From Microvirga zambiensis WSM3693 (GTDB taxonomy: Bacteria > Pseudomonadota > Alphaproteobacteria > Rhizobiales > Beijerinckiaceae), in NCBI RefSeq assembly GCF_016735695.1, contig NZ_JAERQD010000001.1, positions 248,001 to 312,000 on the forward strand: a stretch of 64,000 bases of DNA. The letters run 5' to 3'. The position numbers were made by a program, and so were the translations under genes. Each line of letters begins with the position of its first letter. Positions within the stretch are counted from its first letter, which is position 1. Positions 46,067-55,206 of this stretch are shown here, piece by piece. The notes under the pieces were generated by a model. It was not told where the DNA came from and did not search any database. It was given only the letters and a program-made list of their open reading frames with translations.

Positions 46067-47188
46067 CTATCCTGAACGTCCCCTTCGGCCCGCAAGGTGA
46101 ATGTCGACGAACATCTCTTCGTACTGAGCAATGACGGATTGAAGCTCGAAAGCGCTGACGGCATCGGGTGAGACGTGCCTCCGCCCTGCCTGAACGAATT
46201 CGTCGATCGCTTCGGCAAGAGCCACCGCGGTGAAACCCTTGGCCAACCGGCATTGAGGAAGCTGCTCGAACAGGCTTTCAAGACCGGGAACAGGTGTTGC
46301 GACGACCGGCGTGCCACAGGCGAGCGCCTCTATCACGACGTTCGGGAAGCCCTCAAAACGCGAAGACAACAGGAACCCGTCGGCACGCGAGAAAAACCGG
46401 TAGACGTTCGATCTATGCCCGGCGAAATGCACCTGATGCTGCACCTGCATCCGGCAGGCATACTGCTCCAATTCCTCGCGGAGCTGACCTGCTCCCAGGA
46501 TGGTGAGGTCGATATCCCGATGCTTCGCAAGTTTGATCGCCTCGATGGCGACATCGAAACCCTTTTGTGCCTCCAATCGCCCCGCCGCGACGAGATTGAA
46601 TGTCGAGGGTGCTAATTCAACCTCATCGGAAGTTTCGATCGCGCACTTTCGCAGATGCGCAAGATCGATCGGATTGCGGATCACGATTCCGGATTTCTTT
46701 TTCCAGTTGAGATGGGTCGCATAATCATCCCGCATCTCCGGAGACTGGAACACGATTTGGTCGGCAGTCGACAAGGCAGCTTTGGTGAGACCGCGCCAGA
46801 TGTGAGGGATGCGGCGCCCTGCCAACGACGCGCTCAGCAAGATCGTTGGACGGGCAACGAACTTCGTATGGCGTGGCCAGAAGCGTCGTGTCGCGGCCAA
46901 GGCTACGCTGAAGTAGTCCAATGTCGAGAAAACGATATCGGGATTATGATCGCGAATAAGCCGCGTGATGCTTGGCAAGGATGATCTGACACGCATCTGC
47001 TTCAGGTCGATCAGATTTATGTCGGGAGGAAGATCCTGGGAGAGCACATCGCCGTGGCGATTGAGAACGGCAAGTGAAATGTCGAATTTTTCTTTCGAGA
47101 GATTTCGGATGATCGTCAGCACGACACGTTCAGCGCCGCCGGCGACCAAGGTTGGCAGAAAGAACAAGATTCGTGTGCGCTCACCCAT
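46067..47188 (-). CDS. Family 4 glycosyltransferase
   Basis: 373 residues, GT-B fold. N-terminal acceptor side FFLPTLVAGGAERVV; C-terminal donor side with NLVAAGRLEAQKGFDVAIEA and the E-x7-E-type motif in SSRFEGFPNVVIEALACGTPVVATPVPG. It builds polysaccharide or glycolipid at the cytoplasmic membrane. ATG at 47188, GTG one codon earlier. Follows an asparagine synthetase of the type often found in polysaccharide clusters, 156 bp upstream on the same strand. Confidence 0.88.
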   Translation of the reverse strand: MGERTRILFFLPTLVAGGAERVVLTIIRNLSKEKFDISLAVLNRHGDVLSQDLPPDINLIDLKQMRVRSSLPSITRLIRDHNPDIVFSTLDYFSVALAATRRFWPRHTKFVARPTILLSASLAGRRIPHIWRGLTKAALSTADQIVFQSPEMRDDYATHLNWKKKSGIVIRNPIDLAHLRKCAIETSDEVELAPSTFNLVAAGRLEAQKGFDVAIEAIKLAKHRDIDLTILGAGQLREELEQYACRMQVQHQVHFAGHRSNVYRFFSRADGFLLSSRFEGFPNVVIEALACGTPVVATPVPGLESLFEQLPQCRLAKGFTAVALAEAIDEFVQAGRRHVSPDAVSAFELQSVIAQYEEMFVDIHLAGRRGRSG

Positions 47189-47344
47189 CACTTGGGCTTA
47201 CCTGACATTTGAGCGAACCATATCGATTCACATATTGTCATCAGCGATCTCGAAGCACTCTAGAGTTCTATCGCAACGCTGATGTCCTCTGGGTTTGTGA
47301 GCCGTCATGCGAACGTGCCGCATCAGCCCGGGACCGTTCCAGCC

Positions 47345-49288
47345 TCATGCTCTCACGGCTACTCGACTGGTGTTGGGTCGAAGCGCACTACCCTTGAGTT
47401 GATGTTGGTAGGAGTTCTCGTCCAAATGCTGCCGCTTCCATGAATCGAGGACAAGAAGCCGCCAGAGATACTCGGAAAAGTCACGGCGACCGCGGTTATG
47501 CAGATCCAGCAGACGGCTTGCTCCAGCCGCGTCCCAAAGGTCGCACCCACGGGATGCGTCACCCATCAGACGGTCAGTGATCATGGACCTCCATTGAGGT
47601 TGCCGCATCCAGGCGCCGATCGGAACCCCAAATCCACTCTTCCTCGCGTGTGCCGTCTTGGCAGGCAGCCTGAGGCGAGCAAGTTGGCGGAGAGGCAGCT
47701 TTCCCTCTTCGCCATTCGCGAGAGCCGCGGGAGACAGCGTCGCAGCCCATTCGACCACCCGATAATCCAGGAGCGGCGACCTGACCTCGATGGAGCTCGC
47801 CATCGAAGCCCGATCGACTTTGACCAGGACATCGTCCGGCAGATACAATCGGTAATCCAAAGCTCTCTGACGTGAGAGCGAATCGAGCCTCGACCCGTTC
47901 TCCCAATTCACATGCACGGAGTCGAGCACATCGCCGGCCTGAGCGAGCAGATCCCGCGGCAGGATGGAGCGAAGCGCGGGGTCGCGTGTCATGCCCTGCC
48001 CATCGAAAACCGCAGCCATCTGGTCATGAGGAAGGGTCGCTTTGGCCAGGCGATAGCGCAAGCCGGAATGGAGCGGCATCACACGCGACAGCGCGTATCC
48101 AACCATTTTGGCGGCGCTCGGAACTTTACTGATCCAGCAATGCCGGGCTGCTTCGAGGTAGCGTCGATATCCACCGAAAGCCTCGTCTCCCCCGTCCCCC
48201 GACAGAAAGACCGTTGCGTGCTCGGACGCGGCGGAACACAGAAGCATGGTCGGCAGAGCCGAGGCATCGCCGAAGGGCTCGTCGAAGGTCCATGAAAGCC
48301 GGTCTATGTCGTCGATGCTTGCCGCGCGTTGCTGCAGAACCTTCAGCTTCAAGCCAAGATGCGCCGCCGTCTCCTTGGCGATCGACGTTTCGTCAAACGA
48401 CTCTTCCGCAAATCCGACCGTCAGTGCGAGAGGTGGTGCGGCGGACTCGGCCGCGAACGATGCCACGAGGCCGCTATCGATTCCACCGGACAGAAATATG
48501 CCGACGGGCACATCGCTTCGAAGGCGAATTTTGACGGCATCGGCCAGAAGATCCTGAAACTCCGACAGCCGTTCCGTCGTGACCGGACCGGAACCGGAAT
48601 CCGGAGAGATATCGACGGACCAGTAGCGGGTGGTATTGAGGGCCGGCCTGTCCAGGGAGCCTTCAGCATACGTGCCGGCCTCCAGCTTCCCATAACCTTC
48701 CAGGATGCATGAATTGGCTGGAATATAGCCTAGTGAGAGGAATTCCAGAACAGCCTTCCGGTTGATCGTTCGCGGGGCGTCGGGCCAAGCAAGAAGCCCT
48801 TTCAACTCGGAAGCGAAGCGCAATTTTCCTCTCTGATTGTACCAGTAGAGAGGCTTCACCCCGAGACGATCGCGCGCGAGAAGAAATGTCCTTTTCGTCA
48901 AGTCGACAAAGGCAAAGGCAAACATGCCGTTCAAGCGCTGCAATGCAGCGGGGCCATGGCGCACGAGAAGCTGCAGAAGCACTTCCGTGTCGGATCCGCT
49001 CCGAAACGTCACACCGTCCTGTTCAAGGCTGCGGCGAAGCTCCAGATAGTTGTAGATCTCGCCGTTGAAAACCAGCCAATGACGCCCGTCGGGCGTGGAC
49101 ATGGGCTGATGGCCTGCCGGGCTTAAATCGATGATCGCAAGCCGCCGAAAGCCGAGCATCCAGTTATTGCCGCTTTCAAGTCCGTAATCGTCCGGGCCTC
49201 GATGCTCCAGGACATTCAGCAGCCCGGCGTATGTATCGGAATTTGTCGAGGATTGGGGAGATCCAAACTCGCCGAATATGCCGCACAT
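47345..49288 (-). CDS. asnB: Asparagine synthase (glutamine-hydrolysing)
   Basis: 647 residues. Cys2 of MCGIFGEFG is the glutaminase nucleophile; HRGPDDYG and FNGEIYNYLELR complete the class II glutaminase domain. The synthetase domain has the PPi loop FLSGGIDSGLVA and the SGDGGDEAFGGYRRY segment. Makes asparagine from aspartate, ATP and glutamine. Variants next to glycosyltransferases, as here, often amidate sugar or amino-acid substituents of surface polysaccharides (inference). Confidence 0.9.
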   Translation of the reverse strand: MCGIFGEFGSPQSSTNSDTYAGLLNVLEHRGPDDYGLESGNNWMLGFRRLAIIDLSPAGHQPMSTPDGRHWLVFNGEIYNYLELRRSLEQDGVTFRSGSDTEVLLQLLVRHGPAALQRLNGMFAFAFVDLTKRTFLLARDRLGVKPLYWYNQRGKLRFASELKGLLAWPDAPRTINRKAVLEFLSLGYIPANSCILEGYGKLEAGTYAEGSLDRPALNTTRYWSVDISPDSGSGPVTTERLSEFQDLLADAVKIRLRSDVPVGIFLSGGIDSGLVASFAAESAAPPLALTVGFAEESFDETSIAKETAAHLGLKLKVLQQRAASIDDIDRLSWTFDEPFGDASALPTMLLCSAASEHATVFLSGDGGDEAFGGYRRYLEAARHCWISKVPSAAKMVGYALSRVMPLHSGLRYRLAKATLPHDQMAAVFDGQGMTRDPALRSILPRDLLAQAGDVLDSVHVNWENGSRLDSLSRQRALDYRLYLPDDVLVKVDRASMASSIEVRSPLLDYRVVEWAATLSPAALANGEEGKLPLRQLARLRLPAKTAHARKSGFGVPIGAWMRQPQWRSMITDRLMGDASRGCDLWDAAGASRLLDLHNRGRRDFSEYLWRLLVLDSWKRQHLDENSYQHQLKGSALRPNTSRVAVRA

Positions 49289-50270
49289 TCTGCCTGTCTC
49301 CTCACCCGGTATCGTTTTTTATTTGGCTGCAGTACGGAACCTGCGCTTCCTTGAATCTAACTTAGCAAGTGGCGACATGCGGAAGACCCGGAAGGAGTGA
49401 ATCATCGCGTGCGTCTGGGATTGGAGGGTAGGTAGCTATTCAGATCGATCCAATTCAGACACACGAACCTCGGTCACGAGCGTTGTCGACAGGGACCGCT
49501 TGCGCTGCGGGCTCATGGCCTCCTCTTCATCGAATCTCACGCGAGGCGAATATGAGATCAAGTTGCGTCTGCTGATCTACTCCGACCCAGTTGTACCCGG
49601 TTAATCCGTTCGTTTGATTGATAAGCAATCACTCCCATAGGCAAAGATTACGCATGTCGGCACGCCGCAGCTAGATTCTATTTGGGTTACGAACGACGGC
49701 ACAAGGCTACCAATTGAAGTACATCTTAAGGGCGCGCGCCGCGGTGGATCTTCTCTCCAGATCTCCAGAAATTGGACCATCGAACGTGCGAGGTGCCCGG
49801 CAAACGTGATCGCGACAAAGGCGATGGACTCACGGAGATGTCCCCGGAGCGGGCCGATCACTGCCGTGCTCTGACGGGTTGGCAGCGGCAGGATGGATCC
49901 ATCCTGAGGCTATGGAGGCCGTCGGCGATGCCCCGCTTGTTCCCTGCTCTTCGTTCGAAGGCTCTGGAGCCGGCGGAGAGGAAACAGGAGTGCGCGAACC
50001 TCCGAAGCGGGCTCGAAAAGGATTCTTACTTCAAGGAGATAAATGGTGCCCAGGGGCGGAACACACTAAGCCTTATCCCCCAAAGACTTAGGCCGAAGTG
50101 GGACCCAAAGTCATTCGCTGGAATCATTAGGCTTTTTCCGCCTTGAGTCCCACCGATTTTGTTATCATCGGCATAGCGGCTTGGCGGGAGGCTGATTATG
50201 CTTTCCCGAGGACGAATGTAATAAGGACGGAGGGCACAAAAGCCCTCTCTCTACAAGAAAGGGAGGTGAC
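49289..50270. other. Gene-poor boundary region
   Basis: About 980 bp without a supportable protein gene, at the change from housekeeping to accessory/phage DNA. It contains a small hairpin GATTG-ATAAG-CAATC (49616-49630), inverted GTGGGAC (50099-50105) / GTCCCAC (50147-50153), and GAGGGC/GCCCTC (50230-50247) in the leader of the next ORF. A left attachment site might lie here, but I see no tRNA and no duplicated core. Confidence 0.4.
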
Positions 50271-50450
50271 GTGACCGAGGAGGAAGCCGCCTATTATGAG
50301 GCCAACCGGCAGGTCAGGGCTTACAAAGGGCACACCCGAAGCCCTGAATGGCGCCGGCTGCTCGACGCTGCTCAACAGGCCGAGTGGCGATGGCTCGCCA
50401 AGAAACGGCAAATGGAGTCTCCTCCTCCTGCTTCTCTTCCAGAGGAGTGA
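50271..50450 (+). CDS. Small charged protein of unknown function
   Basis: 59 residues, GTG start with an excellent GGGAGGTGAC. Sequence features: MTEEEAAYYEANRQVRAYKG, then RSPEWRRLLDAAQQAEWRWL, a proline-rich tail and acidic end. Its TGA (50448-50450) abuts the stop of the convergent fic gene, the two stops forming TGATCA. Possibly a phage or accessory gene. Confidence 0.55.
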   Translation: MTEEEAAYYEANRQVRAYKGHTRSPEWRRLLDAAQQAEWRWLAKKRQMESPPPASLPEE

Positions 50451-51080
50451 TCAGGGCTGAAGTGGGGCAGCCGCCTGCGCAGATTGGATTTGCTCGTTCA
50501 TCAGGCGCTCGACGATTGAAAAAAGGTGGGCGAGGTCCGGACTGCCAGTCGCAGAGAATGAATCATGAGCCTTCTGGAGCGCATCACAGTACTCATTTCG
50601 CTCACGTCTGATAAGTTCGGGCAGGATCGGAGCGCCATCAGGCCATCCGCCAAGCTTGAGGCAGAGCACGAAATAGCAGGCTGCTCGCGCAGTACGGCCA
50701 TTGCCATTAATAAATGGATGAATGTTATTGAGCCGCCAGAGGACGTAGGTTGCGAGGAAAATCGGATCCGCAGACTCCCAGTTGCGGTTCACTTGGTTGA
50801 TGAAGTCATCCATCGCCGCAGAAACGCGATAGTATGGCGGCGGAATATGAGGGCCAACCTGCACGTCGCAAGGCCTATACTCGCCTGCAGCGATATGCAG
50901 ACAAGTAATCGCTTGGAAATTCAAGGCCTTAATAACGTGCTGAGAGAGAAAGGGCCGCCCCATATCTAATGAAGCGGCCACGATAGATCTCAAAAAATCG
51001 TACTGACGATTACCATTAGCGACTTCAAGGGCCTTGTATACAGGGTGAGCTTCGCTGTTGGTCAGCTCGTGGATAATCAT
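50451..51080 (-). CDS. Fic-domain protein (putative AMP-transferase toxin)
   Basis: 209 residues. The Fic motif HPFINGNGRTAR (HPFx[D/N]GNGRxxR; His121) is complete, with an upstream beta-flap region (DVQVGPHIPPP). Most Fic proteins transfer AMP to target proteins. No inhibitory S/TxxxE(G/N) helix is visible at either end of this protein, which suits a toxin with a separate partner. The start is one base after the stop of the small upstream gene, so the two are co-translated. Confidence 0.82.
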   Translation of the reverse strand: MIIHELTNSEAHPVYKALEVANGNRQYDFLRSIVAASLDMGRPFLSQHVIKALNFQAITCLHIAAGEYRPCDVQVGPHIPPPYYRVSAAMDDFINQVNRNWESADPIFLATYVLWRLNNIHPFINGNGRTARAACYFVLCLKLGGWPDGAPILPELIRRERNEYCDALQKAHDSFSATGSPDLAHLFSIVERLMNEQIQSAQAAAPLQP

Positions 51081-51081
51081 T

Positions 51082-51273
51082 TTAGCCCTGCTTCTTGCCT
51101 TCCTGCTGCTCCAGCACGTCTTGGATCTGCTCACGGGTCATATCGCTCTCCTCGGGGAGCGAACCCATGATGAACGATATCCGCTGCCGCTCGACTTGAG
51201 CGCGCGACGGGTTTCTTGAGGTGGCCCTCTTCAGGCGTGCCAAGAGCGACTCATCGGTCCTAAGATCGGTCAT
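51082..51273 (-). CDS. Putative Fic partner (antitoxin-like) protein
   Basis: 63 residues, upstream of and coupled to fic (TAA-A-ATG). It contains RQRISFIMGSLPEESDMTRE: a Ser followed by a helix, in the place where class I Fic antitoxins (VbhA/FicA) carry S/TxxxE(G/N), but here the Glu position is Gly. So either a divergent antitoxin or a different partner. Start at 51273 behind AAAGGAGG. Confidence 0.55.
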   Translation of the reverse strand: MTDLRTDESLLARLKRATSRNPSRAQVERQRISFIMGSLPEESDMTREQIQDVLEQQEGKKQG

Positions 51274-51528
51274 AGCGCCTCCTTTATTACCTTCGATCAA
51301 TGGCTTACCTCCCAGATTGCAAAGTCATATGCACGGGTGGAGCGTTGATTCCGGTTTAAAATGTATGGTTAATACGCCTTATAGGCTAGCCCAGTTCCTG
51401 CCAAGTCATGTTTTCTGCCTCGGCAATTCGGAGATAAGGCTCACGCAAGCCTCCCTTCACCCCTCCCCCATGACCTACTCCCGCGAAACCACCGCCCTCC
51501 CCGAGCTCACCGGCCAGCCAGAGGCAGC

Positions 51529-51792
51529 CTAAGCCCCTGGCGGCTTGCTCGACGGCCCATAAGGGTAAGGCGATGGACCGGCCTTCAGGTGGAAGTGCGT
51601 TCGGTCGCCCGTCAGCAGCTCGGCCAGGTCATCGATCCTGGCGATAATCTCTCCGGCGGCCCGATACTCCGCAGTGTTGAGCGGGATGCTGGCCCCGCAT
51701 AGCTGCCGCCGCGTCTCGCCCAGCATCTTGAGCAAATCCGGCCCATGGAATTTCCGGTAGTTTTCGATCGACATCCCTCTGCGGCGACTCAT
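51529..51792 (-). CDS. Small protein of unknown function
   Basis: 87 residues: basic N-terminus, helix with YRKFHGPDLLKMLGETRRQL, a second helix (IIARIDDLAELLTGDRTHFH) and a proline-rich tail. ATG at 51792 follows GAGGGGC. Lies between the phage lysis module and the fic unit; probably phage-encoded. Confidence 0.5.
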   Translation of the reverse strand: MSRRRGMSIENYRKFHGPDLLKMLGETRRQLCGASIPLNTAEYRAAGEIIARIDDLAELLTGDRTHFHLKAGPSPYPYGPSSKPPGA

Positions 51793-51895
51793 GCATAGCC
51801 CCTCAACGTGAACAGAATGAGAACATATGCCGGGCAGGACGATCAAACCATGCAGTGCGCCCTGTGAACTGCGGGAATAGCGGTGAAAACAAAAA

Positions 51896-51925
51896 GGCCC
51901 TCCAAAGCCGAAGCTCGGGAGGGCC
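51896..51925 (-). terminator. Rho-independent terminator of the phage lysis operon
   Basis: GGCCCTCC (51896-51903) and GGAGGGCC (51918-51925) with five A's to the left, i.e. a T-run on the minus strand. It lies 64 bp after the last gene of the minus-strand phage block. Confidence 0.75.
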
Positions 51926-51988
51926 AAGTTTAGGGAGGAAACGCCCCTTCCGGGGCCTCCCCCGCCGACGCCAGCCGACGGGGAAGCT

Positions 51989-52456
51989 CTAGATAGGTGG
52001 GACCTTGAGGACGGGCAGCTCCTGCCAGACGGTCCAGAGACCGTGCCGAAGCGCGTAATTGGCCGATCCTCGAAGGGTCAGGTTCGGAACGTTATCCAAC
52101 TCGAGGGGGATCTTCGCGCAGAACTCATTGGATCCAGGACCGAGGGTGGCTGTCTTGATATCCCGGATCAACTCTCCGTCCCTCTTTCGGGACACGACAG
52201 CCGGGTATTCAACCGCCGTCCCATCGACCACCAGCGACCAGGCGATGACTGTCGGCTGGGCATAGCGCTCCTTGTGCCAGGAGTAGCGCCAGCAGACCTT
52301 CGTCGGCTCACGCTCTATCACCTCAACCCGCTGCTCGGTCAGGACCGGGGCGAAGCGCGCCTCTAAGATCGGGCTGACGTAATAGAACAGCACCATGCCG
52401 AGGAGACCCATGACGAGCCACACCACGGCGCCGGCCAGGAGTTTGCGCTTGGTCAT
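51989..52456 (-). CDS. Phage membrane-anchored protein of unknown function
   Basis: 155 residues. One N-terminal membrane helix (LLAGAVVWLVMGLLGMVLFYYV) and a soluble periplasmic part of ~120 residues with two Cys (VCWRYSW, FCAKIPL). Overlaps the stop of the preceding gene (ATGA). Position at the end of the lysis block suggests a role in lysis or exclusion, but no spanin signature is seen. Confidence 0.6.
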   Translation of the reverse strand: MTKRKLLAGAVVWLVMGLLGMVLFYYVSPILEARFAPVLTEQRVEVIEREPTKVCWRYSWHKERYAQPTVIAWSLVVDGTAVEYPAVVSRKRDGELIRDIKTATLGPGSNEFCAKIPLELDNVPNLTLRGSANYALRHGLWTVWQELPVLKVPPI

Positions 52457-52836
52457 TTGCCACCTGACATTTTGAACCAGATGAGGGTGCAGACACCCAT
52501 GACGAAGAGACCGACCATCGACAGGAAGCCCTGCTTGACCATGGCCTCCTTGATCTCGCGCCATGAGCGCAGAGCGTCGAGGTCCTTGCGAAGCCGTCCG
52601 ATTTCGTCAGGTTCGACGCCGATCCGCTCGAGGAAGCGGTCAATGGCTTTGTCCACCGCCGCCTCCGCTGCGTTGATGGCCGCCGTCTCCGCGATCTGCT
52701 TCACCTCTTCCTTTGAAGGTGCCTTTGCCAGGGCTTGAGCAACGGCATGATCCGCCGCCAATCTAGCCAGGTTCTCAAGTTCTCTAATGGGAATGATGGC
52801 GGGCGGGCTCGTGCCGAGATCGGGGATGTCCGTCAT
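52453..52836 (-). CDS. Phage tail-anchored coiled-coil protein
   Basis: 127 residues: a long Ala/Glu/Lys helix (~15-95, with IDRFLERIGVEPDEIGRLRKD) and a single C-terminal membrane segment (GFLSMVGLFVMGVCTLIWF). Between the holin-like gene and the previous entry; possibly a lysis accessory protein. Follows the holin-like gene by 4 nt. Confidence 0.55.
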   Translation of the reverse strand: MTDIPDLGTSPPAIIPIRELENLARLAADHAVAQALAKAPSKEEVKQIAETAAINAAEAAVDKAIDRFLERIGVEPDEIGRLRKDLDALRSWREIKEAMVKQGFLSMVGLFVMGVCTLIWFKMSGGK

Positions 52837-52840
52837 TCAA

Positions 52841-53326
52841 TCAGACCCCGGCAGGCTTCTCAGGCGAGCCCGCCGCGTTGCCAGCCGGTGCCTCTGCAAG
52901 AAGCGTAATCTTGCTGGCCGCCAGTTCAGCTAGCGCCGACGGGCTTGCACCCAAAGCGTTGAGGGCATCCGGAACAGACCTTTGAGCCCATTCGACAGCC
53001 TCTTTGATGATCACGCTTTTGGCGTCGATCGACACCTCTGACGCCTTCAGGCGCCCTTTGGCGAGGGCAGCTGCGACACCGGTCATCATGGCGCTGTGCA
53101 GGGCCTCGCGGTGCTTCGCCTCGATCTGGATCCCAGTCCATTGCTTCACGATGTTCGTGAGCCAAGTCAGGATGCCGACGACGGCCGCACTGGCGAGCAT
53201 GAAGACGTACGGTGAGATTATGTCGTAGATACCCTCGGCACCGAGGCGGGTATCGAAGACCTGAGCCCAGGCAATGGAGGGAATAAAGACGAGCATCAGC
53301 ACGCCGGGAAAACGAACTAGGTTCAT
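52841..53326 (-). CDS. Holin-like phage membrane protein
   Basis: 161 residues. N-terminal signal-like helix (FPGVLMLVFIPSIAWAQ), a second membrane helix (VFMLASAAVVGILTWLTNIV) and an amphipathic Ala-rich tail, similar in layout to LLH-type holins. Directly downstream of the endolysin gene. Start ATG at 53326 is behind GGAGATACCC. Function inferred from topology and context. Confidence 0.6.
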   Translation of the reverse strand: MNLVRFPGVLMLVFIPSIAWAQVFDTRLGAEGIYDIISPYVFMLASAAVVGILTWLTNIVKQWTGIQIEAKHREALHSAMMTGVAAALAKGRLKASEVSIDAKSVIIKEAVEWAQRSVPDALNALGASPSALAELAASKITLLAEAPAGNAAGSPEKPAGV

Positions 53327-53385
53327 GGGTATCTCCATTTCGGGAAGTAGCCGCGGGATATGCGCGCGACCGAGCGCAGGAGGCG

Positions 53386-54090
53386 TCAGGCCTCGTTCGT
53401 GGACAGCTTGCCGGAGCTCGTCAGATGCACGCGGCCAGTGGCTGGCGCGGCCGCAGTTGTAGGCCAGCGGTAGCCTTGCAGGCGGTCCTTGCCGACGCGC
53501 GTGACGTTGACCGTGTTCGATTGGTTGCCGCCGAGCACATGCACCGCTGTCGCGTCCTCACCGACATAGAGACCGACGTGTCCGCCGCCGGGACGCTTGA
53601 AGACCGCAATGGCGCCGACGGTCGGCACGGTGAGCGCTCGGCCGAATGTGAGCCAGTTCAGCGCGCCCAGTGGGTTCGACGGCAGAACCTCCCCCGGCAG
53701 CGTCTTGCCTATCACGTGGCCGATGAACAGTCCGCACCAGGGCGTGTCGTCATTCTTGTAGAAGGATGCGACCCAGCCGCCGAGCGCCTTGGCCCATCCG
53801 AGTATTGTCGGGTTTGACTTCGCGCCCGCGATCTCCTTGACGCCCTTCAGCCGTTCCGCCTCGATATGCCAGACTGGGAGAACCGGACCCGCCTTGCGCA
53901 GTCCGAGCGCCACGATGGTCGTCTCGTCGGGCTGACCGGTGACCTTCAGGCCCATTTTAGCCTGGAAGTCCTTGGCGGCAGCGGTGGAGAGCCGTCCCCA
54001 ATCGCCGTCGACGCCGTTCTTGGTAGGGCCGCTGTTGCCCAAGGCGTAGCCGCGCGCCAAGAGAGCGCGCTGGATCTCAGCAACGTTCAT
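53386..54090 (-). CDS. Endolysin: peptidoglycan-binding plus CHAP/NlpC-like amidase
   Basis: 234 residues. N-terminal PG_binding_1 domain (~3-65: IQRALLARGYALG, DGDWGRLSTAAAKDFQAKMG) and a cysteine peptidase domain of the TIGR02594 type (~75-205) with Cys119 in DDTPWCGLF and His171 in GGGHVGLYVG. Degrades peptidoglycan to release virions. ATG at 54090 follows GAGGACATC. Confidence 0.82.
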   Translation of the reverse strand: MNVAEIQRALLARGYALGNSGPTKNGVDGDWGRLSTAAAKDFQAKMGLKVTGQPDETTIVALGLRKAGPVLPVWHIEAERLKGVKEIAGAKSNPTILGWAKALGGWVASFYKNDDTPWCGLFIGHVIGKTLPGEVLPSNPLGALNWLTFGRALTVPTVGAIAVFKRPGGGHVGLYVGEDATAVHVLGGNQSNTVNVTRVGKDRLQGYRWPTTAAAPATGRVHLTSSGKLSTNEA

Positions 54091-54843
54091 GATGTCCTCG
54101 TGATATGGATGATGCAGAAAAGTCTCAGTTCAATGCCGAATAGATCCAGCTACGGAATCAGGCTTGATCAACCGCTTGTTGTCTGCGCCTCGTCGCCATT
54201 CTTTCAGCGGTTGCCTATCCAATGCTGTCCGTGTGCATTGCCCTTGCTGTCGCCACCCTCACTGCAGGCTTCGCGGTGACGTTCATTCTTTGCTTAGACA
54301 GAGCTGCGCCACAGGTTCGACAGATAAGCAAGGAGGTCTATTCCCGCCTCAGAGGGCGGCGTTGACAGTTCAGAGATCGAGGCCTAGTTCATGCCCCGCG
54401 ACTTATGCTCATGAGCCGCACACGCCCTGGCCGGAGGTACTCACATACACCCCTCGGTCGGGGCGTTTCTATCTCGGAACTACTCCAGAATGCGATGACG
54501 CATATTCAGGGACCACAGGCCCCACCTTCTGGGACATTGAGAGACAGCCCGAAGAGATTATCCTGTTACTGGTGGATTGCTTGTATCCCCCCTGGAAAAG
54601 CAACCACCAGCGCCCTGGCCAAGATCAAAGCGAAACTCACTTGGCTAGGGCGCCCCAATCAAACACCTGTTGTTTACCTTGCTCGGTCAGGATGATTGCA
54701 CCGGGCGGGTAGCTCAGTACTCACCCGAACAAATGCGGAGGCTCTACCCCTCCGCTGGGCGCCCTGGCTGAGGTTTTCGACAATGGCCTCAGCTGGGGCG
54801 TTTCTCTCCCAATGTCGATTGGGGGTCTCACCCCCTTCCCTCA

Positions 54844-54877
54844 GCCTATGGCTGGACGTGGGGATGGGAGGGGTTAG
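54844..54877. repeat. 34-bp direct repeat, copy 1
   Basis: GCCTATGGCTGGACGTGGGG followed by ATGGGAGGGGTTAG; matched with one substitution and one extra G at 55172-55206. Confidence 0.75.
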
Positions 54878-55026
54878 ATCATCAGTGCCTTGGCGACGAG
54901 TTGAACGCCCCGCCATCGCGGTAGGCCCGAGCGACATTCAGGACATCATTTCAGCGACCACAGAAGTCTGGACGGGACACCCGTTGGAACCGCGTGTGCT
55001 GAATAGCACCAAGAAGTAATGCTTCT

Positions 55027-55117
55027 GCCCGCCGCGTCTTCCGGTTGGATTTGAACCAACGCCACACCTACCGAAGTAGGTAGCTCGACCACTGGCTTAC
55101 GTAATGACGCGGCGGGC
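55027..55117 (-). ncRNA. tRNA-like structured RNA
   Basis: On the minus strand a 12-bp outer stem (55106-55117 with 55027-55038) encloses an ACCTAC-TTCG-GTAGGT hairpin and a perfect T-arm-like hairpin GTTGG-TTCAAAT-CCAAC (55060-55044). It also has a D-loop-like CAGTGGTCGA. Length is tRNA-like, but no normal 7-nt anticodon loop or acceptor geometry is found, so I do not call it a functional tRNA. Confidence 0.4.
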
Positions 55118-55171
55118 ATTCTCAGTATAGCTGATATCATCCTCTCCGCAATCAAGGCCCGCCTTATGCGA

Positions 55172-55206
55172 GCCTATGGCTGGACGTGGGAATGGGAGGG
55201 GGTTAG
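55172..55206. repeat. Direct repeat, copy 2, overlapping the end of the spike gene
   Basis: GCCTATGGCTGGACGTGGGA followed by ATGGGAGGGGGTTAG. Its last bases contain the TAA stop (55203-55205) of the minus-strand SGNH gene. Confidence 0.75.

Larger units (their letters stand above)
54091..55202. other. 1.1-kb structured non-coding region inside the phage block
   Basis: No ORF here has a credible start or domain. Dyads include GCGGAGG/CCTCCGC near 54733-54755, CTGAGG/CCTCAG near 54768-54792 and CCCAAT-GTCG-ATTGGG at 54808-54823. A 34-35-bp direct repeat and a tRNA-like fold (separate entries) lie here. Probably holds phage RNA genes or terminators between the spike and lysis modules. Confidence 0.5.

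Noticed and set aside
49772..50146. A 124-codon plus-strand ORF in the gene-poor boundary
   Set aside because: No usable ribosome binding site, no domain, unstable composition along its length.
54164..54712. A 182-codon plus-strand ORF in the phage non-coding region
   Set aside because: Cys/His/Pro-rich random-looking translation, wrong strand for the phage block, no ribosome binding site.
55027..55117. Functional tRNA gene
   Set aside because: The T-arm is perfect, but there is no 7-nt anticodon loop and the acceptor stem cannot be placed normally; kept only as a tRNA-like RNA.
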